Source: Quillaja saponaria | Lineage: Eukaryota > Streptophyta > Magnoliopsida > Fabales > Quillajaceae | Direction of reading: 5' to 3' | Length of the DNA stretch: 64,000 nucleotides | NCBI GenBank assembly: GCA_029379385.1 | Contig: CM055607.1 | Location: forward strand, 6,324,001-6,388,000 | Shown: one piece after another, positions 55,701 through 64,000 of the stretch | Position numbering within the stretch: the first letter of the stretch is position 1 | How the letters are laid out: each line of letters starts with the position of its first letter | The notes under the pieces: generated by a model | Database searches by the model: none | What the model saw: only the letters and a program-made list of their open reading frames with translations | Told to the model about the DNA's origin: nothing | Position numbers and translations under genes: made by a program

Positions 55701-58224
55701 AACTGTCAACATCCACTATTCTTCCTAAAACACCTGCCTCCCTCTCAACCCATCCCTGTAAAAGAAAAGGGGCAAGAGAGAGAAAGAAAGAGGAGAGAGA
55801 GATGAGGAAAGCATAATTGCTATTCCAGAAAGACACTTTCCCCCGAAAAGAACTTTAGGCAATGCCTCACTAGAATGTATGCAAAATGCAGAAAAGTGGC
55901 ACTGAGAACTGCATTTTAAAATGCAGAAGCACCAAGAACATATGTGATGGTGAACGTAGTAAGGATTTATGATTTATTAATTGTATTTAAATTTAAACTT
56001 AATTATGTAATAATAGAATTTAGGGATAAATTAGTAGTATTTTATTATCATTTGCACTGGGTTAGGTTAGTCTTGATTGTCTCTTTATGCTGCTTGGCCC
56101 ACAATTTCTCTCAAGGGCTTTTAGGGGAAACTCAAAGGGATTGAAGAGCACCTTGAGAAATTCAGTCCTATTTTTTTCATTACTTGTAATGTCTCTTTAT
56201 TACGAAGGAAATCTTGTCCTCCTCCTTGTACTTTTTCTTAATCAGACTTCTTTAAAAAGAAAAAGAACAAAAATGACAAACATAAATATTAAGTTGTCAA
56301 GAGGAGAGGAAACAGATACCTTTAAAAGATATGAGACGACCATCATCATCAAATACCATCTGGTTGGAAACTATCCTAACATTCTTAAACGATCTGTGAA
56401 GTTTCTGTCTCAGAACCTGGTATAAAAAAGAGATGAGATGCATTGCATATCAGAGGCACAAACAAGCACGAAAGATCAAATAGTATGCTCCGCAAAATTT
56501 TGATAACAAAACCTCCTCTATGATGTCTGCAAGCCCTGCAGAGAATATAAGGACTGGAATATCTCTTTCCTGCATATGGAGTGATAATTGAAATTAGTGT
56601 TAAAATGGCAATTGCCGTTAAATTTACATGAATGTTTACTAGAGAAAGTAGGTGTTAAAAAGGGAATAAATAAACAAAATCCCATAATTACAATTGATTG
56701 CTTAACTCATTCTGGGCATATAAAATAAACTATAAGAATAATACTCATAAAATTTGCTAAACATAAGTGGAAAAATATACCTCTAAAAACTCAAATAGTT
56801 CGACAACACCCTCCCTGAAAGAAATCAAAGCACTAGCAACAGATTGCTTTATTGCTTCATATGTAAGTCCTCCCTCTATAAGAAGAGAATGTGTTTTTCC
56901 CCACCTGAATTAACAGATTTAGCAGTTTTGAAGTTTCACCAATTACTCTTCATAAAGTAACTAAAAACTTAGAGATTCCACGATTTATTAAGAAAATTAG
57001 TGTGGCCCCCAACCCGAAGAACTTGACCCTTTGCATGGATAGCTAATCTCATTCTCATTAGGTGTTTAAATTATAGACCAGTCAGTATGTGGAAGCTATT
57101 AGTCTAAAGCACATAATAATTAAGTCACTTACCACTCTTCCATGAGCTTTGTTTTCTCTTCAAGTGCAATTGTAGGAGAGAATTCTAATGGGTGATAGTA
57201 TTCATATAGCTGCTGCCTTCTGGCATCATATTCTGGATTCCCTTGTTGCAAAAGGCCATGACTGGCTACACATGTTGTTAGATCGAGGTAACTGCTAGGA
57301 AAGATCATGCTGACTGACACAATCAAAAAAAGAAAAACAACCAACAGACTCAAATAAAATAAAATGTTGTAAAAACTTACTCTGGCCCCGACTTCCACTA
57401 ATCCAATATCTCGTTAACGTGGCATCAAAATCAGCAATCACCTGACACTGAATTTGTCAACATAACTTGCTCTACAAATAACCAGGAAATTAAAATATTC
57501 TTTATGATTGAAAAAAAAAAATAAGAATAAGTGAAACTTGGTTTTACATAATGGTGTTTCTCTTTTCTTTTCTTTCTTTGGGTACAACATAATAATCTCT
57601 CTTATACCCCAGAAAGTGGTTCAGTATTCATATAAAAATTACAGAAACCCTAATCACAAAACAAATACATATAAACAAGTCTCAATAATTTTTGGTACTT
57701 ATATATCAAAACATAAATAAAACAAGCAAAAAATAATCAAAATGATTTTTTGAATCTAAATCCTGAATGCTACGATATGCCTCTGGGTTAAATTGCTCAG
57801 CTAGTTAAATACAAAGGGAATGCAGTGGAAACCTGAAGTTTCTGAGGACCAGCCAAACGAATTGCTGCAATTTTCTTGTCTAGCAGGTCCGGGTCACCCA
57901 CTACCACCTCCGAAGCCTTTGAAGAAACACATTCCGCCATTTCTAAGTCTTTTCTACCGCTATAAAGCCAAACCCTACGAAATAATAAAAATTATTAAAA
58001 GAAAGACGACGATTACAGGTATAAAAAAAAAAAAAATAGCCTACGAGTTTGACTAAGTGTCTGAGATACAAAAGGCAGACATGGATGCAAGCAAATGTAG
58101 CTAAACAAAGAGTAGGAAGAAGAAGAAGAAGCTGGTACCTGGAGCTGGAATTGAATTGGGAGAAACGAAAAGGAAAAGTGCTTAGGGGGCTGCTGAAGAT
58201 GACGCCTTGGAGTCGATGACTCAT
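52706..58224 (-). CDS. Cytosolic-III/UMPH-1-type 5'-nucleotidase (HAD fold)
   Basis: This is a magnesium-dependent nucleotidase of the pyrimidine/7-methyl-GMP 5'-nucleotidase family, which dephosphorylates nucleoside monophosphates. Ten exons join in phase: 58139-58224, 57833-57974, 57381-57441, 57133-57265, 56781-56904, 56513-56569, 56320-56416, 54594-54801, 53190-53250 and 52706-52834 (about 365 residues). HAD motif I is DFDATLT, with Asp80 as nucleophile and Asp82. It is followed by SHGLLQQGNPEYDARRQ, EEWWGKTHSLLIEGGL and FREGVVELFEFLEERDIPV. Motif II is FSAGLADI (Ser192), and the metal site is LLLGDHIGDLGM (Asp281, Asp285). The first 40 residues are rich in Ser, Phe and Arg with no acidic residue before Asp38, so they may be an organelle-targeting extension. 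A second ATG (57938-57940, MAECVSS) would give a shorter cytosolic form. The last 20 residues look variable. Confidence 0.9.
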
Positions 58225-59429
58225 TTGAGTGAGCAATCTCAAGAAAATAATTACTTCCGTGGTTGCCACTGGACTGTGTAAATAAATTAAAAATCAATAA
58301 GAAAAATAATAGCTTAGGCTAAATTATCAATACGTCCCCAAATTTCAACCAGTTTCATAAAAGAGGCCTTAATGTTGAATTTGGAATATTGACATATCCG
58401 ATTTAACATTTTCAATTGCGTGCTTTTGTCCAATTATCTAATGGTGATCGGTAAATGGCGTTACTGGCAAAGCCAAGGCATAAGGTGGTATAAATCTTGT
58501 CATATATTTTAGAATATAAACTCTAATTCTAAAATTGAGAACAACTAAAAAAAAAAACATATTCATTTTTTATAAGTAAACTCTCAAAATTACAATTATA
58601 ACCGAGCTTTATCTTAAACAAGTTTGTATACATGTCATTATTAGTAGTCATCCCACCTGTAGTGGCACATTGTACTACACCACTCTTATCACCTACATTT
58701 GTCACAGGTCATCACCTATCTCATTTATCCATCATCATTCATCACTAGAAATATATCGTTGCCCCCACCAAAAAAAACTTTATCACAACAACCATCATGT
58801 GAATGTCACGTGAAAATGGTCACAATCACAATTAAAGAGATGATTACAATCCTCAAGAATTATTATTGCTACACGATATTATCACTGCCAGAAAAATGAA
58901 TACCTTCAATAAATGAGAGATATCCACACTGCAAGGATTCGGCAGAGAAGACAACCATCACCATCGTAGATGGTCATAGACGAAGTCAACGACTATTGCA
59001 AAGAATTACTGAAAACAATGACCATTGTTAAGGGCTAGAAATACAATTTATTGTAATTTTGCAATTAGTCTAATTTATATATTATAAAATTTTAACATTT
59101 AATGAAATTGATATTGATTTTGTAATTTCCAATTCCTTATGCCAAAGTCCCAACGGATTTAAGTGGTATTCCCTCACTTTCTTTATGTGATTGAAAGAAA
59201 TTAAAGTGAGCAGAGAATAGATTTTCCAGTTCCAAAAGAAGTACATATAGCACTGTAAGTCCTTATTCTGTTTTCAACCATTACAAAAGAATTGGAAAAA
59301 TATTAAAAGACAAAAGCACCCAACCCAACTCTCAAAAATGAAAAACAAATCAAAATACAAGCATACAGCAGCTCAATTATGCTATAGGTACACAGAGAAA
59401 CACACCCAACACTGTTTACACATAGTTCA
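58225..59429. other. Intergenic: nucleotidase promoter and glutaredoxin-like 3' flank
   Basis: Bases 58225-58320 must include the nucleotidase 5' UTR. Bases 58620-59000 contain CA/TCA-rich sequence without a convincing frame. The rest is AT-rich. Nothing else was recognised. Confidence 0.4.
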
Positions 59430-60572
59430 GCAACAACTAGGACAAACAATTAACCCATTTTCATTACAATTTGGGCACTGATTGGAATCTCCATTTTCAG
59501 CTATAACCTTGTGGCTGCCATTACAGTTAAAGCAGAGCACAAATCGAATTCCACCACATCCTTCACAGGGACCATTAGACCTATCAATTGGAACTCCTTC
59601 AAAGAGTGGCCTAAGCTTTTCTTGTTCATGTAAACCCAAAACCTCTTCTGCTCCACCAATATACCTTCCTTTTACAAAAAGCCTAGGAGGTAATGCTTTT
59701 CTATCCAATGTCCTCCATAACTCTTCCTTGAATTCCATGTGCATTGAGATGTCTCGCTCGAAAAATTTTACCCGAAAACTCTCTAATAGAAAGCGAATGC
59801 TGTGGCAATCTTCGAGTGTCTTTCTAATTCCTCCAAGGGTAGTTGTGTACAGAATTACAGAGTCACTACCCCCCGGTGGGCATTTCTCTTCAAAGACTAA
59901 TAGAGGATAGCTATCTTCTTCGACTCGGCGAATTTTTAATGGGGGCTCTTGTTCATTCTCTTTAAAGATAGTTTCTTCATCTCTGGCTTTGCTCTCTGCT
60001 TGTGTCATTCTGATATGTTCTTCTACTACTTGCTCAAATACTGAAAGAAGATTCGGGTCAAAGAGGCTGCTGGAGTTCAAGTCAGGCAGCCGGAAAGAGA
60101 CGGTGTCTATCTCAGACAGAGGGTCTTGTCTATGATGATCATTAGCTCTTGATTCTGAATTTCTTGGTGTCTCCAAAATACTGCTCTGTTTTGATGGGTA
60201 CTCTGTTTTGATCGAAGTCGGTGACAAATTCTTCAAACCATCTAGTTTTTTTGGCTTGATTGGAGGCCCAATGTTCTCTTTGTTGTCTCTATCATCCTCA
60301 AAAACCTCCATTTCTTCGTCTTCGAGGTCTTTCATAAGCTCTGATACATCAATTATGTCTGGATCAAGAAGCTTCACTGTGCTCCTATCAATTTTCTTTA
60401 GCTCGTTTTCATTGCAAAGAATCTGATTCAGGACATTGAAAGTTGAATTATTGGTAACTGATTCCGCATACCGATCAGATGCATTCACCTGAAGAACCCG
60501 ATCCTGTTTGAGATAACCAATGGGTCGAATTGATTTGAGCTTCTTCAGTAATTTTCCTTTCATTGCCTTCAT
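59427..60572 (-). CDS. Glutaredoxin-like protein with C-terminal zinc ribbon
   Basis: This intronless gene encodes 381 residues from the ATG at 60570-60572 (MKAMKGKLLKKLKSIRPIGY); the open frame upstream has no other ATG. Residues about 237-328 form a divergent glutaredoxin domain (VILYTTTLGGIRKTLEDC, FFERDISMHMEFKEEL, LPPRLFVKGRYIGGAEEV). The usual CPYC or CxxS active site is replaced by TTLGG, so thiol oxidoreductase activity is doubtful. The C-terminus carries four CxxC pairs (Cys336/339, 347/350, 366/369, 377/380), the cysteine-rich zinc-binding fold typical of the plant At3g57070/At5g39865-like group. The N-terminal 230 residues are largely disordered and acidic. The function of this group is poorly known. 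Two CACGTG motifs lie upstream. Confidence 0.9.
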   Translation of the reverse strand: MKAMKGKLLKKLKSIRPIGYLKQDRVLQVNASDRYAESVTNNSTFNVLNQILCNENELKKIDRSTVKLLDPDIIDVSELMKDLEDEEMEVFEDDRDNKENIGPPIKPKKLDGLKNLSPTSIKTEYPSKQSSILETPRNSESRANDHHRQDPLSEIDTVSFRLPDLNSSSLFDPNLLSVFEQVVEEHIRMTQAESKARDEETIFKENEQEPPLKIRRVEEDSYPLLVFEEKCPPGGSDSVILYTTTLGGIRKTLEDCHSIRFLLESFRVKFFERDISMHMEFKEELWRTLDRKALPPRLFVKGRYIGGAEEVLGLHEQEKLRPLFEGVPIDRSNGPCEGCGGIRFVLCFNCNGSHKVIAENGDSNQCPNCNENGLIVCPSCC

Positions 60573-61491
60573 TTTCCCAATCTCTTTCCGTGAAAATTGG
60601 ATAGTAGAAAGGAAAATTTGGGCTGCCTTTTCCCAGCTGAAACAACAAAATGAAGAGAGAAAGCTAAAGTGCAACGGCTACAAAGTAGTCAAAGCATTTT
60701 AAATTCCAAACGATGAAGGAAGAGTTGGGATATGCTACGAGCGAGTACAGGAAAAAAAAGGAAATTGGATCCATAAAATTCCGCCACGTGTTAAAATTCT
60801 ATGAATCCTCTTGGGCTTTTGGATATAACAGCTTGGGCAGGTAAGTGGTTATTAAAGAAAAGACACGTGGATTGTATATCGAATGCGGTGATACTTTTAT
60901 GCGATATGTCGATGTGATGTTATCATTTTCTGTATGCCGAAGCGGTGATCCTTGTAACGGTCAGGATTCATTGGCGGGGCCTACATGTGCTTCTTTACTT
61001 TGACATTTTACTTTTAAGCATGGCTCTCCTTTTACTCCCACTAATTTTATTTTATTTTTTTCTCTTTTTGATCCTTTTGTATAAAAAGATCCAAAACAAA
61101 AAGGAGTTTTTGGATCTTTTGAATCTAAATATGGTATATTGGGCTTATGCTTATTGTCCTTTTTGGTCATTTGCGTTTTTGGTTCCAAAATTTTGGATTA
61201 AAACTATTCTTCTCTCAATTTGGGATTAGTTTCACCAAATTGAAAATTTTTAGCACAAATTAATAAATATGTGATACATTAAAGATGATTTTGAATTCAA
61301 TTATGAGGAGAAGAGACAAATATTTCATGCATTCAAATTTTATGATATTAAAATATATGAACATTTGTAAGTTATTTTTAAATCAATTATAATTGGGACT
61401 TACGGTGTTTTATTATAAATTGAATAGGTTCATTGACATTGTGAGAATATATGATCTATGAAGACCATATTCATGTATAAATTTTCTCATA
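60573..61491. other. Intergenic with two G-boxes upstream of the glutaredoxin-like gene
   Basis: CACGTG occurs at 60785-60790 and 60864-60869, about 215 and 295 bases upstream of the glutaredoxin-like start. These are G-box core sites bound by bZIP and bHLH factors, so light or stress regulation is possible but not shown. The remainder up to 61491 is AT-rich with nothing recognised. Confidence 0.5.
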
Positions 61492-62066
61492 TTAGATTAT
61501 TTTATATATTTACAACTACAAAGAAGAAAAACAAGAAGATGAAGAAAAATATTTGTTTAAATATATGAAACATTCTTACTAATTTCACTTTTGTTTTCTC
61601 TCACTGTAACATTTTAATTTAAAAAAATGGAATTTTCTGTTTACTATGATTCCCTGAATCAGAAACTGCCATATCACATATATTTAAATTAAATGTCATA
61701 AAAACTATAATCAAAAAAATAATTTTCCAAAATTAATTTCTATGAACAAATTCTTAAACTATGCTCTCTTTTTTTACCTGTTTCCAAAAGCTATTCATAA
61801 TGACTTCTGTAACATCCAAATATGGAATGTAAATGCATCAAATGATATACGTACGTTGTGTCTATCCTTTGTCTACTAGGTATTACATAATCTTTTGCAA
61901 AATTAATTTTTTTCCTTTTTCATAGTTTTTGGTCACCATGTTCAACATTCATTTACTAATTTTGTTGTTGCTGTTATCTTCTCTGCAGGCACACGATACA
62001 CACTGGGAGACTCACCATGAAACATTCCAACATATCCAACTTACTTCGACAATTGGTCCTCCTCTA
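61492..62066 (+). pseudogene. Truncated tandem copy of the phytocyanin promoter and exon 1
   Basis: This 575-base block is repeated, with many small differences, at 62067-62667, the promoter and first exon of the intact phytocyanin gene. Its ATG is at 61938. The signal-peptide part (MFNIHLLILLLLLS) is kept. About 16 bases are lost relative to the intact copy just after it, which shifts the frame. The block ends inside exon 1 (after CCTCCTCTAATT), where the next copy begins. It has no second exon. A CArG-like CCAAATATGG (61816-61825) stands where the intact copy has its TATA box. Non-functional as a phytocyanin. Confidence 0.85.
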
Positions 62067-62385
62067 ATTAGGTTACTTTTTTATATTCACAACAACAAAG
62101 AAGATGACGAAGAAGAAGAAGATTTGTTTTAATATATTTTTACCAATCTCACTGTTGTTTTCTCTCACTGTAACATTTTAATTTTAAAAAATAGAATTTT
62201 CTGATACTTTGATTTCTTGAATCAGAAATGGGTTTGTTTATACCACATATATTTAAATTAAATGTCATAAAAACTATAATCAAATAAATAATTTCCCAAA
62301 ATTAATTTCTGTGAACAAATTCTTAAACTATGCCTTTTTTTTGTTTTCCCTATTTTCAAAACTATTCATAATGACTTCTGTAACG

Positions 62386-62393
62386 TATAAATA
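62386..62393 (+). promoter_or_regulatory. TATA box of the phytocyanin gene
   Basis: TATAAATA lies about 130 bases before the ATG at 62520, a normal spacing for a plant gene with a roughly 100-base leader. It is the only strong TATA match in the flank next to this start. Confidence 0.6.
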
Positions 62394-62519
62394 GGGAATG
62401 TAAATGCATCAAATGATATACGTACGTTATGTTTATCTTTTGTTTACCATCATATTAAGTGTTTCATAACTTTCTGCAAAAATTAAAATTTTTTTTTTTT
62501 CTCACAGTCTTTGATCGCC

Positions 62520-63516
62520 ATGTTCAACATTCGTCTACTAATTTTGTTGTTGCTGTTATCTCCATTCCTTGACCACTCTTCTGCCGGCACAAGATACACA
62601 GTGGGAGATTCACCTTGGAACATTCCACCATATCCAACTTACTTCGATAATTGGTCCTCCTCTAATTTCTTCCGAACTGGCGACTCGTTAGGTAAAGTAT
62701 CCAACTCAATTCTTACAATTCTAATTGTTAGAATTAGAGCCATTTAATTCAAAATTTTAAACTTGTTAAGTCAGGTTTTACTATTAAGTTTTGATATTAT
62801 GTCAAAATTTGTTAGTGAGATCTCTCGAGCATCAAGAATTTTTGTTTATATGAATAAGAGTAGTTTTTCTTTTCTATCTATGTTATATTATTTAATGTAT
62901 CAAAGAATTTTACAAGTCGTTGATCAAATCATGTCCAAGGATAATGAAATGTTTTATAATAATTACATGAATACATATATAGCAAATTGTCACTAATTAA
63001 TTTTGTAATCTCTCAATTTTTCAAGCAGTGTTTGACTTTGAGACCAATCTTTACAACCTTATTCAAGTCCCACGGCAAGACTACGAGGATTGCACTTCCT
63101 GCAATCCTATTAAGGTTTTGACGTACGGCCCAGCAACTATTCCTTTGACTCATAGAGGTGTCTTTTACTTTATCTGCAACATCTCAAACTACTGCTCTTT
63201 AGGACAGAAGATTTCTGTTACTGTCCACAACTACCGTTCACCAGATAATCCTACCCCAGCTCCATTGCCATCTCCATCGCCGCCGCCAACTTCTCCCGTT
63301 CCTATCTCATCTCCTTCTTCCCCACCAAAAGGATCAGTTACCCCGCCTACCGGGACTTATTACCCGTCCCCACATAACGGTACGTATTCACCAGAACCGA
63401 CTGCTGCTCCTGTCGAGAGGGAGAGGTCTATGGCATTTGCATTGGGCGGTTCCAACGGGATCTTCCTTGTCGTGCAGACATGTTTGGTGCTGGTTTTTAT
63501 TATTTGGATTATTTAG
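62520..63516 (+). CDS. Early-nodulin-like phytocyanin, GPI-anchored, without copper ligands
   Basis: Two exons (62520-62691 and 63029-63516) encode 219 residues. A signal peptide (MFNIRLLILLLLLSPFL) is followed by a plastocyanin-like domain at about residues 24-126 (YTVGDSPWNI, NWSSSNFFRTGDSLVFDF, YEDCTSC, FYFICNISNYCSLGQK). The two copper-binding histidines of true phytocyanins are missing: one site reads LYNLIQV and the other is Tyr112 before Cys113. It therefore fits the early-nodulin-like group, thought not to bind copper. The cysteines for the stabilising disulphide are present (Cys107 or Cys113 with an upstream Cys). A Pro/Ser-rich arabinogalactan-like stretch follows (PTPAPLPSPSPPPTSP). 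The C-terminus is hydrophobic (IFLVVQTCLVLVFIIWII), as expected for a GPI-anchor signal. Such proteins sit on the outer face of the plasma membrane. A broken tandem copy of promoter and exon 1 lies directly upstream. Confidence 0.92.
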
Positions 63517-63882
63517 GCCAAGCACGTAAACAAAGGATTATTGTCTCTCGGATTGGATCTTTTGAAGTATTTTTATTTTTTTTCCTCTTCTCGATTTCGT
63601 TAGGGGGATTTGATTGCTTTGTATTCTTTGACAATTTAGAACTTAATTGTTTCAATTCCTAGACTTAAAGTTTCAATTCGATTGCTTTGAGACATAGAAT
63701 TATACTATTTTTGATACATGAAATGACAATAAAATATTATAAATTTAAGGAATACAGTTACATGAAAATACTTACACTAATCGGGTTTGCCAACTAATTT
63801 CGAAATTAACCCATTAAATTGATAATCATCAGATGCGTATATAGTTCAAGTGTTACGTATTCTTAAGCAGTTTTTCATTAAA
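63517..63882. other. Convergent 3' flanks
   Basis: This short region between the phytocyanin stop and the RING-H2 gene stop on the other strand should contain both 3' UTRs. No coding sequence is visible. Confidence 0.5.
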
Positions 63883-64000
63883 CTAAGGTCTCGTTGTTGA
63901 TGGGATAGTCATAACACTACAGCTTAAAACCGGTGAGTCGCGACACATTGGACATGTCAAACGCATTCTGAACCAAGGATCAATACACTTGGCATGAAAA
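63883..64000 (-). CDS. RING-H2 finger protein, C-terminal end (truncated by window)
   Basis: The minus strand from the window edge to a TAG at 63883-63885 reads FHAKCIDPWFRMRLTCPMCR, then DSPVLSC. This is the second half of a RING-H2 zinc finger: H-x2-C, an intervening Pro-Trp and C-x2-C. The Trp and the surrounding residues are typical of the plant ATL family of E3 ubiquitin ligases, which are often intronless with an N-terminal membrane segment. That part lies outside the window. Only about 38 codons are visible. The family call is well supported but the subfamily is uncertain. Confidence 0.8.
   Translation of the reverse strand, partial: FHAKCIDPWFRMRLTCPMCRDSPVLSCSVMTIPSTTRP

Noticed and set aside
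57268..57398. Upstream extension of nucleotidase exon 4 (SSYLDLTTCVA frame)
   Set aside because: Its acceptors do not match the phase of exon 3. The acceptor at 57266-57267 restores the conserved SHGLLQQ join.
59482..60426. Plus-strand open frames opposite the glutaredoxin-like gene
   Set aside because: The minus strand encodes conserved domains, and the plus frames show none.
62763..62996. Plus-strand frame inside the phytocyanin intron
   Set aside because: AT-rich intronic sequence. The flanking donor and acceptor join exons in phase to give the conserved GDSLVFDF.

Overview
The window looks like nuclear DNA of a flowering plant, most likely a eudicot. The sequence is AT-rich, the genes carry many GT-AG introns, and every confidently recognised protein matches a plant family. 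These include an EXO70A1-type exocyst subunit, a chloroplast-type Nudix hydrolase, the plant-specific nucleoporin NUP1/Nup136, a CPK1/2-type calcium-dependent protein kinase and an early-nodulin-like phytocyanin. All gene models here were built by hand from splice signals, reading phase and remembered family sequences. No alignment was run.

Layout, left to right. An EXO70A1 gene on the minus strand runs off the left edge (seven exons, 1392-8189). A small three-exon gene or pseudogene with one in-frame stop lies at 9795-12225 (minus). A NUDT26-like gene on the plus strand (14817-19296) has a 3 kb intron that carries a LINE insertion. A single-exon GT4 glycosyltransferase follows (20423-21904, minus). 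NUP1 is complete in ten exons (23882-35115, minus), and its 4.2 kb first intron holds two hAT-like elements. A complete seven-exon CDPK (37920-44000, minus) has a third hAT-like element in its first intron. Next come an unrecognised coiled-coil protein (46571-50475, minus), a ten-exon pyrimidine/m7GMP-type 5'-nucleotidase (52706-58224, minus), and an intronless glutaredoxin-like zinc-ribbon protein (59430-60572, minus). The right end has a plus-strand phytocyanin (62520-63516) preceded by a broken tandem copy of its own promoter and first exon. The last exon of a RING-H2 protein lies on the minus strand at the right edge.

This is ordinary plant gene space: unrelated housekeeping and signalling genes with no operon-like logic. 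Introns and intergenic DNA hold decayed repeats: two RTE-type LINE remnants, one L1-type LINE with a clear 11-bp target duplication, a tRNA-derived SINE-like piece and three short hAT-like elements with perfect 8-bp target duplications. I see no CRISPR array, phage or operon. The most unusual items are the stop-containing gene with an in-frame alternative splice donor that would skip the stop, the phytocyanin promoter duplication, and two GC-AG introns.
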